Assembly: GCA_000697055.1 (NCBI GenBank)
Contig: JNDT01002386.1
Coordinates: forward strand, 1-32,233
DNA: 32,233 nt
Reading direction: 5' to 3'
Source of the DNA: Saksenaea vasiformis B4078
Taxonomy: Eukaryota > Mucoromycota > Mucoromycetes > Mucorales > Saksenaeaceae
Shown here one piece after another: positions 1 to 10,650 of the stretch. How positions within the stretch are numbered: position 1 is the first letter of the stretch; every line of letters begins with the position of its first letter. The translations under genes were made by a program, and so were the position numbers. The notes under the pieces are model-generated. The model worked only from the letters and a program-made list of their open reading frames with translations, was not told the origin of the DNA and did no database searches.

Positions 1-1075
1 ACCTCTTTACCGATCGATCAAGACAGCTGCGACACCCTCAACAAAATCAGCGACATTACCAACACCGATGCTGCGACACAGTGCTGCGACAGCTTAGAAA
101 ACAATATAAATACGTTGAAGTGTTAATCAAAATAAATCATCAACCGTTTTATCTTCTCTTTTATTGTTTTGTTTATTTCCCTGTGATCCCCCGTGAGTTT
201 GACCATTGTACATCCTTTGGAAGACCAACTCAGATCAAGGCCCGCTACGTATACGACAATTTTTTGTTGAGTCGTCATTTTGCTTGATTACAACCTCTTT
301 TTCCACGCATTAGAAATATAATTGATTAAGTAACACTGGCAGGTATGAAAAAATGAGAACGTAATAAGATGCAGGGTCAAAAAGGTGCCTTATTCCTTTA
401 GAAATACTGACTCCCTTTACATTTTCCGTGTAAACGTAATGTAGTAAAATAAATCCATTTGTAAAACCGTGGAATAGCAGTCTACTTCCTTGCTACCTTC
501 AAATATCGCCCTCTTAAATTTTTTTCTCAATGTTCTTCTGTGATATGATCTGCTTGCTTATTTCAAACATGGTAAAATAAAATAAAATTCCGCTGTCTAC
601 ATTCTGGCGACGACAGACCAATCGTCGCTGAAATTAACTTGACCAGGACTTGTAGATAAAGGAAAATAGAAAGAGTTAATGATGTCAGTACAAATCGCTG
701 TTCATCGTTGTATTAGTGATGTATCCAAAATTCAAAAATGGGGACACTGAATAAGCGAGACTCGAAAAACGGCTGTTTTATTAAATTGATCATTGTACTG
801 TTTGAATAATTCAGTGTGCTTGCGGGTGACAGCGTGATAGAAGAGTTTAGAGGTATTTAGTCGATTTTTTACTATATTGGGGTCGTTATGTTTATCCTAG
901 TTAGCTGTATATTCTGCGCCCGCTAGTGTCTCAGCATAAGATAGATGGAATAAGACAGGTCTAGAACCGTGTTCTAATAAAGTCACCACCCTCAGTACCT
1001 CTTGTCGTGTTCAGACGTATTGTTCTAATCACTATGTAGTAATGTAACTACGCCAGATGCGACAATCATCGAAAT
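1..1075. other. Gene-poor stretch upstream of the retroelement
   Basis: No convincing gene is visible. The first 100 bases contain three close copies of the short motif CTGCGACA, followed by AATATAAATAC and AATAAA-like boxes, which would suit the end of an LTR or a small repeat. I could not find a matching second copy downstream of the retroelement, so this is not called an LTR. The only ORF (81-287) has no recognisable features. Confidence 0.4.
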
Positions 1076-1387
1076 TTGAGCGTCAGATATGACCAGAGAC
1101 ACATTCAGCATTCTTCTGAAGTCTTAGACTTATCTGAAGAAGCCGATGTCATTCTCGCATATGACTTATTGCCAAACCTGGATATCGCGCCAATTGGCAC
1201 ACCAGTAAAGTGGGATGGTGAGGAAGACATCTCTCAAATGCAGGATCAGAAGGACGATGTTCTTGAACCCAGTAATTCACTTGCCGGTAGTGGTGATGAT
1301 CAGAAAAAATTCAAAGCTGCTATCCAGCCATATCTTGATGCACAGAGAACCTTCCGAAAGGTGTATTCTGCACAGTGCCTGGATTAG
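1076..1387 (+). pseudogene. Retroelement protease/linker fragment
   Basis: This 103-codon open stretch contains the conserved end of the retropepsin domain (EVLDLSEEADVILAYDLLP), then an acidic linker leading toward the reverse transcriptase. The catalytic D-[ST]-G triad of the aspartic protease is not present in the open frame, so the N-terminal half is missing or lies in decayed sequence upstream. Belongs to the Ty3/Gypsy remnant. Confidence 0.6.
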
Positions 1388-1599
1388 TCATCCACCTTTC
1401 GAATTGAGAGGGTGTGCCATAATATGTTAGACAATAGCCCATAGCGTTCAAACCGAGATCTGTAGTGGATGAAGCTGTCGCTAACTGGTTGAAGAGGGCA
1501 TTATCGTACGAGCTTCCGTGAATAACAGCTGGAATAGTCCACTTACATTGGCAGACAAAAAAGATGCGCTAGGCAACAAGACCAGTAAGCGACTATGTC

Positions 1600-2030
1600 T
1601 TGACCCGCACCACATCGATCGTCATTTACTGGATGACCGATTTCCTTTACCATTTGATAAGGAAGATATTTAATGCGTTGGTCGCATCTATCATTTGTAC
1701 CGCTCTCGATTTAAAAAGTTCCTTTCATTGCTTTAAAATACATGAAAAGGATCAGCATAAGACAACGTCTACACACGATGGTTTTCAGTACATGTTTCAA
1801 GGTTGTCCATTCGGCCTAAAATCCATATCGTCAAAGCTTCAAAGATTTATGACTCTAATCTTCTGCGATATGCCAGTTGCCAAAAGTTTGTGAATGATAT
1901 CGTCATTCATTCCCGAATTTTTGCAGAACATATCCAGCACGTAAAAGCTGCTATAGCGGCACTTACAAAAGTTAATCTGCTTCTCAATCCACGAACTGCC
2001 GTTTCACACAACGATGTGTTTATTTGCTAG
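1600..2030 (+). pseudogene. Retroelement reverse transcriptase fragment
   Basis: Two overlapping frames (1600-1893 and 1803-2030) together cover part of the RT fingers and palm. The first catalytic aspartate block TALDLKSSFH and the QYMFQGCPFGLK block are readable. The polymerase box, normally F/Y-V-D-D, reads FVND after a frame change, so the first of the paired aspartates is asparagine. With the frameshift this makes the RT inactive. Confidence 0.8.
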
Positions 2031-2097
2031 GATTTTGCGTCTCTGAAGAAGGATATCCCTAGACGATCGTAAACTTATTAATGTACTGTAATGGCCA

Positions 2098-2580
2098 GTG
2101 CCTCAAACCGGTAAAGATGTCCAACGTTTTCTTGGCTGCGTAAATTATTTCCGCGACCATATTCCAAATGCCGCTCACATCAATTCACCTTTCGATGCGT
2201 TGCGTTCAGCAGGCCTTTCGAACAATCGGTGGAGTGACACATATTTGCAAAGCTTCCAGTTGCTGAAAACAGTGTTAAAAGAAAATACGCTAGTCTGTTA
2301 TCCTGATCTAAATAAGCCATTCGTTATTGCTATGGATGCATCCAACTACGATATTGGCGCAAGTCTTCACCAAGAAATCGACAACAAGAAAAGATATGTT
2401 GCCTTCACGGCACGAGCGCTCAGTAAGTCAGAACAGAATTATCCTACAACCAAACGCAAATTGCTGGCCATCATATTCGCATTGAACAAATTCCATCAAT
2501 TTCTGTGGGGTAATCCGTTCACATTCTATACAGATCATAAAGTTTTTATCTCTCTACCCGAACGATTGCAAATCCAATGA
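2098..2580 (+). pseudogene. Retroelement RT thumb and RNase H fragment
   Basis: A 160-codon open frame carries the RT connection (VQRFLGCVNYFRDHIP) and a Ty3-type RNase H. The metal-binding aspartate block AMDASNYDIGASL and the later FYTDHK block are intact. The frame stops at 2580, and the sequence continues in another frame from 2577, a frameshift inside RNase H. This is the best-preserved part of the element. Confidence 0.85.
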
Positions 2581-3440
2581 TGCTGAATTGGTTTGATACA
2601 TTACTCGATTGCACCTTCAAAGTCGTATATCTGCCTGGCAGCAAAAATATCCTTCCTGATCGATTATCACGCTTGTTCGCCCCAGATGAACAGCTGGAGG
2701 GGAATACATTTTTAGCATATATGTCGGCTATGACCGATAACACAAAGAAAATATTCAAAGTGGCAGTCTCTGCTGTTCCAAGAGACGTTATGACACCGTC
2801 TGAAGAGGAACGACACGACCTCCTCGAAAAAGCGCCTCAGCTTGGGGGTCACGAAGGAGCCGAGCGCATTGTTCGCCATATCCACGATGACGATCTCCAC
2901 TGAAACAACATATTCCAAGATGCAATAGAATACGTAAAATCGTGTCCAGAGTGTCAAAAGTTTAATATTGGCAGAAAAGGACATCATCCTCTAACGATCG
3001 ATTTATGCTTACATACAAGGTGACTCACTGGGCTATTGATCTTCCTAACTCCAACAAAACATCGACACCAGGTAATAATTGCATCTCTGTACTGGTGGAT
3101 GTATGTACGCAAGTCTGCATCTTGCGAGTGTTACCAAACAAGCAAGCTGGTACGTGGGGAAAAAACGTTCGTAAGCATCTTTTGTGATTTCGGCGTACCT
3201 AAGATTGTACAATCTGACAATGCGACCGAATTCAAGAATGACATTATGAGAAACCAAGAACCAATGGTTTGGCTGAAAAAATGGGCACAATCAAGCATAC
3301 AGATCATCCGCAAGAAGATTAAGGATGCCGGAAGAACAACCGATGAAACGTATAAAACACGTGTCAGAAATCGTATTAACCTACTGCTTTGAAAGAAAGG
3401 GCCGAAACGCATGGAAATTCGCAAAAAGAGAAGTTTGACA
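2577..3440 (+). pseudogene. Retroelement integrase fragment
   Basis: The frame at 2577-2903 holds the end of RNase H (PGSKNILPDRLSRL) and the start of the integrase zinc-binding domain (GGHEGAERIVRHIH). After a stop, CPECQKF supplies the CC half, and two further frames carry the catalytic core blocks around AIDL and VQSDNATEF. Several stops and frame changes interrupt it. No clear C-terminal chromodomain was seen. Confidence 0.78.
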
Positions 3441-3624
3441 AAACCCATCAGATCTAATTAAAAATCCACAGTGAAGATATATACCCAAATCACAACCGCA
3501 CGCACAGATCCATACTATTCATCTGGTGTTTACTTGAAGTGGTTCACCTGAGATCGCATACATCATTACACAAGCGCAAATATGCACATAAGGATGCCTG
3601 GTTACACTCCTTTTATTTCCTTCA

Positions 3625-4790
3625 TCAACTTTCACGAATACAACCACCTGGTAATAAATGTCTAAATTTTTCAGCATTGGCCAGAACGTAATTGGGAAGA
3701 CCACCGCCTGTCAATTGTTTTGGTGGATTGCCCATCTTGTTCCACAAGTCCTTATAAGTATATGCTTCTGGGGGATAGCCAAAAATATCAGTGCCTTCAC
3801 AGACCACTTTTTGAATATTGTCGAGTTCCAAAAGAGAGGGTTTCCGGACACGATCGGCATGAGAATAGCTTTGCATTTTGAATTGAAAATCCTTGAGGAA
3901 CCTGAAGCAGAAAGAGCAATGCCAACCTACATATTAATCATCATAATAAAAATTTGTTCGTGAGCAATGAAGGAGCGCTATATATATATATTCTTACCTG
4001 CATCCGCCAACATTGTCTCGGTGACTTCACCGTGGCCATACCTTGTAGAATGAGGATCATACCGTTCAATATGTGCGCGCCAAGATCCATAGTCCAAAAA
4101 GAATTCAAAGGAATACAAGAAGTTGCGTAATTGAAGGTGAAGTGCTCTTGGTACGTTTTGACATCGAGTGATCAGTTCCACAGTTTTCGCACGTATGATT
4201 TCGTCCACGTCTGCCATAATCACCCAGTCATCCTGAGCCACACCAATCTCCCTGAAGACTTGATTCATTTCATGGCGCATAGCATTTTCATTGAAAAATG
4301 GTGTTTCGCCGTCAGGTATCGCCCCCGACTGATAGATGACTTTGTGATAAATCTTGTCCTTGGCAAACGCAAAGCGATCACGGTTTTCCAAAAACACCAA
4401 CGGTTTAGAGGAGCCTGTAAAAGTCGAGTTGGATTCCAAGATGATAAATGTATCCACTACATCCCAGAGTTCAGCAATTCGTATCTCTAACAGATCCACT
4501 TCAACGCTGAAGATAACTGCATCGTATACCTTGGGTCGCGGTTGCTGAGCAGTATTGTTGTCAAACGTCCAGCCATTCAATTCGCACAGATTCTTCAGGG
4601 GTACCCTGTCAGCATAATAATGTCGTTGAGGATGAAAACTTTGCAAGTCCTTGTCCCAAATAGGTCGAGTGTAATAGCCAATATCAGTTACGATACCAGG
4701 TTCATGATAAAATATCAATAATGTTGAGAAGACCATCAAGATAAAGATGTATAGTAAACAAAATCTTCGTCGTTTGACCATGAAGGACAT
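3625..4790 (-). CDS. GT17 family N-acetylglucosaminyltransferase-like protein
   Basis: Predicted Golgi type II membrane glycosyltransferase of family GT17, the family of the bisecting GlcNAc transferase MGAT3; the acceptor in fungi is unknown. Two exons (4790-3998 and 3926-3625) join in frame across a 71-nt GT-AG intron and encode 364 residues. Residues 10-27 form a signal anchor after a basic KRRR stretch. The domain shows DTFIILESN, the DVD metal-binding motif at 194-196 in an acidic patch, and the WHCSFCF block at 266-272, which is rebuilt exactly at the splice junction. I chose the start at 4790 because it sits just before the anchor. The frame stays open upstream to 5012, but only through a TTTTC simple repeat, giving an implausible F-rich leader. 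The gene looks intact. Confidence 0.88.
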
Positions 4791-4827
4791 GTATAATAAT
4801 GTATAAAAAAATTGGAAGGGGGAAGTC

Positions 4828-4886
4828 GAAAAAAAAGAAAAGAAAAGAAAAGAAAAGAAAAAGAAAAGAAAAAGAAAAGGAAAAGA
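4828..4886. repeat. AAAAG pentanucleotide microsatellite
   Basis: An imperfect run of AAAAG/AAAAAG units. On the minus strand it is a TTTTC pyrimidine tract lying 38 bases upstream of the chosen GT17 start codon, so it is probably in the promoter or 5' leader of that gene. Length variation here would not change the protein if the start at 4790 is right. Confidence 0.9.
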
Positions 4887-5250
4887 CAACAGTGGTCGCT
4901 CGATGTAACGATACCGTCGGTAGAAAGGAACTTGATCACTATATCGAGAATATCGTTTAAGCGGACATACAAAGTGAACATGGTGTAACAGCAAGTAAGT
5001 ATCATTGGCCATCAGATCAGAGGTCGTTTCTTATGAGAGTCAATACTTGCTCGTCTTGGGGGGGAATGTAGAGATTGAATCCCCTCCACCGAAGCAGTAG
5101 ATAATGTATTAAAGGCAATGTCATATATATGGAAGAAAGTTATGGCCCGAATGCTGCAACTGATTGGGAAAGGAGTAGACTCACCCAACGAAAACAAGGA
5201 CATTCATATTATAGTGACAGATAGGACATCATCCAAGCAATTTTTTTGCC

Positions 5251-5400
5251 ATGGACAATGATGACTATGTTGATATTGAGCCTCCTTCCGACAATGGTTG
5301 GATGTATCCACTGAGTGAGCAGAGAGACTTATTCACAGCTACGCGCAATATCTTAGCCGTGAGGCATGAAGCTGACACTTCCACAAAAAGAGCTAGTTGA
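5251..5400 (+). CDS. Small acidic ORF, 49 aa, unknown
   Basis: A short ORF with a good start context (GCCATGG) encodes an acidic, proline-containing peptide beginning MDNDDYVDIEPPSDNGW. I do not recognise it. It could be the first exon of a gene now broken, since no clear donor site or continuation was found before the stop at 5400. It could also be a chance ORF. It stands alone upstream of the GT17 gene, on the opposite strand. Confidence 0.25.
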   Translation: MDNDDYVDIEPPSDNGWMYPLSEQRDLFTATRNILAVRHEADTSTKRAS

Positions 5401-6315
5401 ACGCCTCCATCACCCAGTGTATTTATATGTTTCTGTCTGTTCTAGCTAAATCGGAGATGGGGGAGTTATTCTATTGAAAAGCGATCAAAAAGGTAGTCAA
5501 CATTGAGAAGGAGGAGAGAAGTGTAGCAATGTAGTGTGATGCGAACAAAGCTGTTGCAACTTGAGTGTGAAAGAGGTCGGGTTGTTAAAGATGTGAACAG
5601 ATCTGTCGTGATGCCAAGAAATGAGAACACTAATGTCGCGATGTTGAAAGACAAGAGAACGGACGGAGTTGTTGCGTTCCTATTTTTGGCAGTCGACTCT
5701 TTCAAATACGGGGTCACCTAATGACCTGCCGCCTTTGACAGACCAAGGGGCAACAACGTTTCTTTATTTGATTTTTACAACTACACGATAAAACAGCATC
5801 TTTATGTTAATTGATCGGCGATTGAGGTGCTGTGTTTGTTATTGGCTGTTGGTCTTTTCTTAAAAGGCTTTTTGTCTTATGCCCTGAACGATCGTCATTA
5901 AAAATCAAGACCTCCAAGATATCAGCGGCGTTCAAATCTCTAATGATGTAGACCTACTACAGCCGCTATTCAGCTTGGTATTTGGCCTACAGACCATTAG
6001 AATGGCTACTTTTCTAAGCTGTTTCCTTACCGTCGAAGCCGGACATTGATGAAGAGAAAATAGGATGGAGGATGCGTTTTAAGAATGAAGGAATGAGATC
6101 CATCTCTGGGATATCGTCGGCCAAACTTGCAGATGGGTGCATGTTCATCCTGAAGATAAAACCGTGTAAATAACTGTATCTACTCCATATCAGCTCATAC
6201 ATACATGTTTCGGATCATCCGCAAGTTTACCCCTCCTTGTGCAGCCCATTCTCGCGGGTTTCTTTCGCCAACTGAGTGATGTCGTCAAAGATGTCTTCTG
6301 TTGACCTTTGTCCTT
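5401..6315. other. Accessory DNA without a clear gene
   Basis: Contains a 61-codon plus-strand ORF (5536-5721, with RVVKDVNRSVVMPRNEN) and overlapping minus-strand ORFs. None has a recognised domain. The stretch may be relic coding DNA from a mobile element. Confidence 0.35.
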
Positions 6316-6490
6316 TGGGTATTACTACGGACACTCAGAATCTCCGCTTAGGGACACTCATGTAACGCGTTTTCGACCGAATTTTGATGTCAGTAGAAAT
6401 GTGTTCGAATAAAAGCCGAGTCGTGGGTATCTCTGAAGCTAGCGTCCGTAAGATGAGTGCCTATGAGCTGAGTGTCCGTAGCGATTCCCC
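6316..6490. mobile_element. MITE-like element with terminal inverted repeats
   Basis: A 22-nt sequence at 6316-6337 is repeated inverted at 6469-6490 with 18 of 22 matches; the inner 13 bases CTACGGACACTCA are identical. Further copies of the subterminal motif GGACACTCA occur inside, for example near 6352. The total length is about 175 bp and it has no coding capacity. A target-site duplication could not be defined with confidence. The structure fits a miniature inverted-repeat transposable element. Confidence 0.65.
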
Positions 6491-6493
6491 TAT

Positions 6494-7870
6494 TCATTTA
6501 TGAAATATATGGTAAACTGCATGTGCAACTTCTTCATTTGCTGATATAAGAGAAGGCGAAATCTCGTTGGCCAGGGATGTCAAATATCGGTTTAAATGTT
6601 CATTATCAATAACATCGATGGTCGGAATGTTATCAGAGAGTAAACTTAGGATATTTTCTATGGTTTTCCAGATCTTGCCATTTTCCTTGCAGTTCTTTTG
6701 GTAAGCACGAACCAAATGAAGGTCAAAGAGTTGTGTTTTCACCTTTTTCCCAAACTGATATTGCATCATACATTTACCACTACAATGTACACTCAGCTAC
6801 AACGTACAGTCAGCATCATTCCGTCAGTTCGGTTAACAAATTATAATTCAGTCCCCTGTTCTTGCACAGAATAGAAGCATCCCTAACCGAGTCTCATGTA
6901 CTCCACCGCTTGATTCTCGACACCAATTAATCGACACCTCACCTTGGATATGCCAGTGTCATGGTCTGCAAGTGTCCAGATCGTCAGTGGGCGCGTACAT
7001 AGATCGTTTGTTAACGGTGAAGAAGACCGTGAAAGAAGATAAGTGGTGATCTTGTGGAACTTGGATCTAATCTGCCGCAATTGTGCAAGCTCGTTGAACG
7101 GGCATAACTCGCCGAGGGACAAATTGTTGAACTCCACTTGCCGCAAATCACCATACCAGTCGACAAACCACCGTCGGATATAGATTTGCGTGTCCTCTGT
7201 GACATCAAGCCCATTTGAGCTGGATGGACCAATGGCTGGTGGTAGATCCCTGTCGATCCTGATGGATGATGTGACGAGGAATTCATGGTTTTCGTGACGA
7301 GTTCAAGTTTGATGCTGTTGTCTTCTTTTACAATGAAAAGTTCCACGTTGGCGTATCTTGCGGTGGGATGAGGTAAAGTGCTGGTAAAGGCTTGATTGCG
7401 CTTAATCTTTGTGCGTTCATAGTGGGCATCCAAGGTTGGGTACCGGCTGTATACTTCTGCGCAGTTCACCAAGAGATTTGACGAGAACGAGACGTTCCAT
7501 TGCACGAGTACAGATTACAGGCATCCATCGGCGCCGTGTCCAATCAATGTTCAAAATAGTAGCGATATCGTCATTCATTTCCGTGTAATCTTCTGCCGAG
7601 ATGCATGTCAAATGAACTGGCAGCGATCGTGTGGAACAGAGCCGATGGCTACTGGTCATTTTTGTCGAGCGTTTCAGAATAGCTACGCTTTGCTGGTGCG
7701 ATTGCCTTGATCATTGAATGGTTTTTGGATTGTGAAGACAGGAGATCAGAAATGACAGTGGAATGAGTAAGCGTATCGTGTTCCTTATTGTTCATATCAA
7801 AGGTGACCACAGGATGCGAATCACCCAATTCGGCGATCATTAATTTCTTGCGCTTTTCTTCACCGGTCAA
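6494..7870 (-). pseudogene. Broken unknown coding region
   Basis: Several minus-strand open frames follow one another in the same direction: 7870-7649, 7659-7417, 7505-7011, 7146-6883 and 6769-6494. The joins look like frameshifts rather than introns, because frames overlap and no consistent donor and acceptor pairs were found. Segments look protein-like, for example YARLPTL-type stretches are absent but NNLSLGELCPFNELAQLR and LTSLANEISPSL are well formed. No domain is recognised. It sits between the MITE and the DDE transposase fragment, so it may be a decayed lineage-specific or transposon gene. Confidence 0.45.
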
Positions 7871-7874
7871 AGAA

Positions 7875-8220
7875 GCTCAATGATCGTTTTATCCAACCTT
7901 CACAATAGGATTTTTTGATTCGCATTACAGATTCATGAATTCGATCTGTCAAATTATCGTCAGCTCTCAAAGGTGTTCGTCGAACTCCAGCTTTAACCTT
8001 TCACCAGAATTCTTCAATGGGATTTAGGAATGGTGAATACGGAGGCAACTATAAGCACTTGTAGCCTTTTTCTTCGACCAAATTTCGCAACGACGACAGG
8101 CGTATGTATTGGTACGCTGTTCATTACAATGTAATGGCCCTTCATATTGTTTTTATCCAATGTGTCCATCAATTTAGAAAGATATTGTAGGTAATGTTCC
8201 GTCTCCTGAAACCCGTACAT
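7875..8220 (-). pseudogene. DDE transposase fragment (Tc1/mariner-like, DDE_3)
   Basis: The frame from 8220 contains LMDTLDKN, then MKGHYIVMNSVPIHTP, the region around the second catalytic aspartate of DDE_3 transposases, where the family usually has MDNAPIH. Here the aspartate is asparagine. After a frameshift the conserved LPPYSP and LNPIEEFW blocks can be followed on to about 7875, interrupted by stops. The part holding the first catalytic aspartate is missing. A 5'-truncated, inactive copy. Confidence 0.7.
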
Positions 8221-8489
8221 TGATGTGACTTATAGATACGTTATAGTCGATCAACATTGATGAACATTGAATCTATATTCTGTACAGGATCGTACAAAAC
8301 AACTTTGTTTCATGTATGCCAGGTTGCAGAGTTTGTGGGATCAACCTGGGTTGGCAAGAACACGTTGCTCAAAATCTAGAACCAACGCAAATTTACATGC
8401 AAAATCCTGCATTGCGAGAGAAAGTATAGTAGGAACAAAGGAGGGAAGACATATGATAAAAAAGGAAATTGATGATCATACAACGGGTA

Positions 8490-9849
8490 CTACCATTCGG
8501 CCCTTGGGCTCCCGCTCGGTCGCATCCTCTTTTGTGGCCTTCCATTGCCACGGAAATCGTTATCAAATCCCATGGCGGAAGGACCTCCGCCAGGTGGTGG
8601 CGGCATGTTTGGATTGAAGAAAGGCATTCCCATCGGACCTCCCGGCATATCTGGCGGGAACATGTTCATCGAATTACCGCTTGACGTAGATGAACCCATA
8701 CCAACCGGCGGTGCTGGTGGCATTCCCATAGGCATTCCCATCATTGGATTTGGCATTCCTCCCATACCCATTGGTACATCCATCATTCCAGATGGCATCA
8801 TCATGCCCATTGACATAAAGTCACCCATATCCATATCACCCATCATCTATGTAACAATAACTAAGCATAAAAGAACTGATACCGCTCCTCTTACCTTTTT
8901 GTTTTCCCGTAGAAGCTTTTGTTTTGCACAGTAGGCACGCCATGTAACTTCGTTAAATCCGTAATTAAAATAGTCTGTAATATCTGCTCCCGGTTTCCTC
9001 CATGGCTTGTCCTCGACAGAGTCCAAATCGACGTCAGTGATCGGTTGACCGTTCAGTTCGCCCACAGCGTCTAGCATGATTCCGCCTGCAGCGGTTGGAG
9101 CAGATACACTTAATGTTTGAGGTTGTGGGGCTGACGAGCTTTTCGTTTGTTGTCCAGGCTTGATATTGACGAGAGAATTAGTACTGGTTGCTTTTCCATC
9201 CGTTGCAGCTGCTGGCCCTTGACTTGAATACCATCTCAATACGAGTACGTTGTTAGATTCTAAACTTATTTACCTTGATGATTCTGCAGGTATCTCTGAT
9301 TCGTCTGCTTCCAAAATAATCTCCAGATCCTAGAACAAATGCTAAGTTAATCAAAAGACATTCAGGTGCGCGTTTATACATCGTCGCTGTCCTCTTGCTC
9401 ATCGTCTTCTTGCTGTTTCTGTTTCTCCGTATTCTCATCGACATTTTCAGCAAGCTTAGATTGGGAGTCTTCTTGATCCTGCCTATTTTTTTTTCATCAG
9501 CGTTTAACCTCCCAGCTACTGGACAATCGTTCAACATTTACTTTACGATTTCCTGCATTCTATACATTTATGTCAGCTCCAACTTTCCATTAGATACGCA
9601 CTCACTCGTTAGCAGCGCTTCCACGGTACAATTGATAAAGTTCTTCGTCCTCTTCTTGAGCTACATCTATATGGATAATCGCGGTCAGAGAAACAAAAAG
9701 GTTGACTGATCGAATCTATTACCCTTTGACTCGCTATTATTTGCTTGTGTCTCGTAATTGCTAACATTGTCTCGCAGTTGCTCATCTGGATTCGATGGAC
9801 CGTACAAAAATTCATCGACTTCATCTTCATCAACTGGTTGAAGACTCAT
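8490..9849 (-). CDS. FIP1: Fip1, polyadenylation factor subunit
   Basis: Nuclear subunit of the cleavage and polyadenylation factor, which tethers poly(A) polymerase to the 3'-end machinery. Six exons join in frame: 9849-9723, 9666-9606, 9482-9380, 9329-9274, 9234-8895 and 8846-8490, giving 347 residues. An acidic N-terminal half ([33 protein letters not shown]) is followed by the diagnostic Fip1 motif at about residues 184-227 ([16 protein letters not shown], then [13 protein letters not shown]). The C-terminus, residues 230-347, is a low-complexity Met/Gly/Pro-rich tail encoded by one exon. Introns are 40-130 nt with good borders. All key motif positions are present and no break is seen. 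The opposite-strand ORF at 8545-8934 is a shadow of the low-complexity exon. Confidence 0.95.
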
Positions 9850-10650
9850 GGTTGCAAGTCAATTAAACATTCGAGACGCTCAAACGGTCGACTTCAGAAA
9901 ACTGGACGGACAAGCTGACAGTCACACATAATTTGGGAATTGATGGCGGACGCTTGCATTGTTTTTCGCCATATTGACAATTAAGGGCGATGAATTTTTT
10001 GTGAACATGAGAGAGTAGTTGTACATAAATATAAACGTATATGACCAGGTTGTGTTCAGAATAGGTTTAGTAGCCTCCATTCAATAGGCGAAGCTCATAC
10101 ATCGTTTGAGCACTCATTGACACGAGCATTTGATACAGTTCGACGACAGTCAGCATTTAGTAACGGGCCTCTAGAAAATCAGTACCTACAATAAAAATAG
10201 ATGCTGCTAAGTACCTTTCGCTGATAAGCAACGGTGATACCTGAGTTTATTATGCAAGCAATGCGGGGCTTAAGCGGAAATTTTTCTGCCGTTAATGCAT
10301 TCCGACCACGGAAAAGCGTAACGATTTAAGTGATTCCCATATCACGAACGCAAGGGATCTTCGTGGCAATGAATGTCGACTATACAAAGAACCGGAAACT
10401 GACTATTTCAGTAATCTTTCAGCCATTCACTGCAGCGGGTAGTTACTGCGAACCTGGCTTGCATTTGAATCAACCTATTGCTGCTACCAGGCGATCTAAC
10501 AGTGTTACCCGACCCGAAACGAACCCCTAAAGTATCGGACCATTTATTGTGTTGTCGTTAACAAATGCCTCTAGTATGTTACATACAAAGATCTACTATC
10601 CCATTACTATTACATTTCACGAGAATATTCATGGGGTGATTCTGCTGGTG
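9850..10650. other. Intergenic region between FIP1 and the golgin gene
   Basis: About 800 bp holding the FIP1 promoter and the 3' flank of the golgin gene, both on the minus strand. The only ORF (10330-10530, plus) has no recognisable features. No repeats or RNA genes were recognised. Confidence 0.5.

Larger units (their letters stand above)
1060..3450 (+). mobile_element. Degenerate Ty3/Gypsy LTR retrotransposon (pol remnant)
   Basis: The order protease-linker, reverse transcriptase, RNase H, zinc-binding domain and integrase core is that of Ty3/Gypsy pol. The pieces lie in different frames broken by stops and frameshifts, and no flanking LTRs were recognised. Recognisable blocks are the linker after the protease (ADVILAYDLLP), the RT fingers and palm (TALDLKSSFH; QYMFQGCPFGLK), RNase H (FVIAMDASNYDIGASL, then FYTDHK), the HHCC region (GGHEGAERIVRHIH and CPECQKF) and the integrase core (AIDL, then VQSDNATEF). 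It is a dead copy. It lies tail to tail with the GT17 gene, ending roughly 200 bp from that gene's stop. Confidence 0.88.

Noticed and set aside
300..1000. 5' LTR of the Ty3/Gypsy element
   Set aside because: No matching direct repeat was found between the integrase remnant and the GT17 gene, so an LTR cannot be supported.
4791..5012. N-terminal extension of the GT17 protein from an upstream ATG at 5012
   Set aside because: The extra 74 residues are mostly translated TTTTC repeat, and the ATG at 4790 gives a normal signal-anchor start.
8545..8934. 129-codon plus-strand ORF rich in Gly, Pro and Ile
   Set aside because: It is the antisense shadow of the Met/Gly/Pro-rich last exon of FIP1, which has clear splice and motif support.
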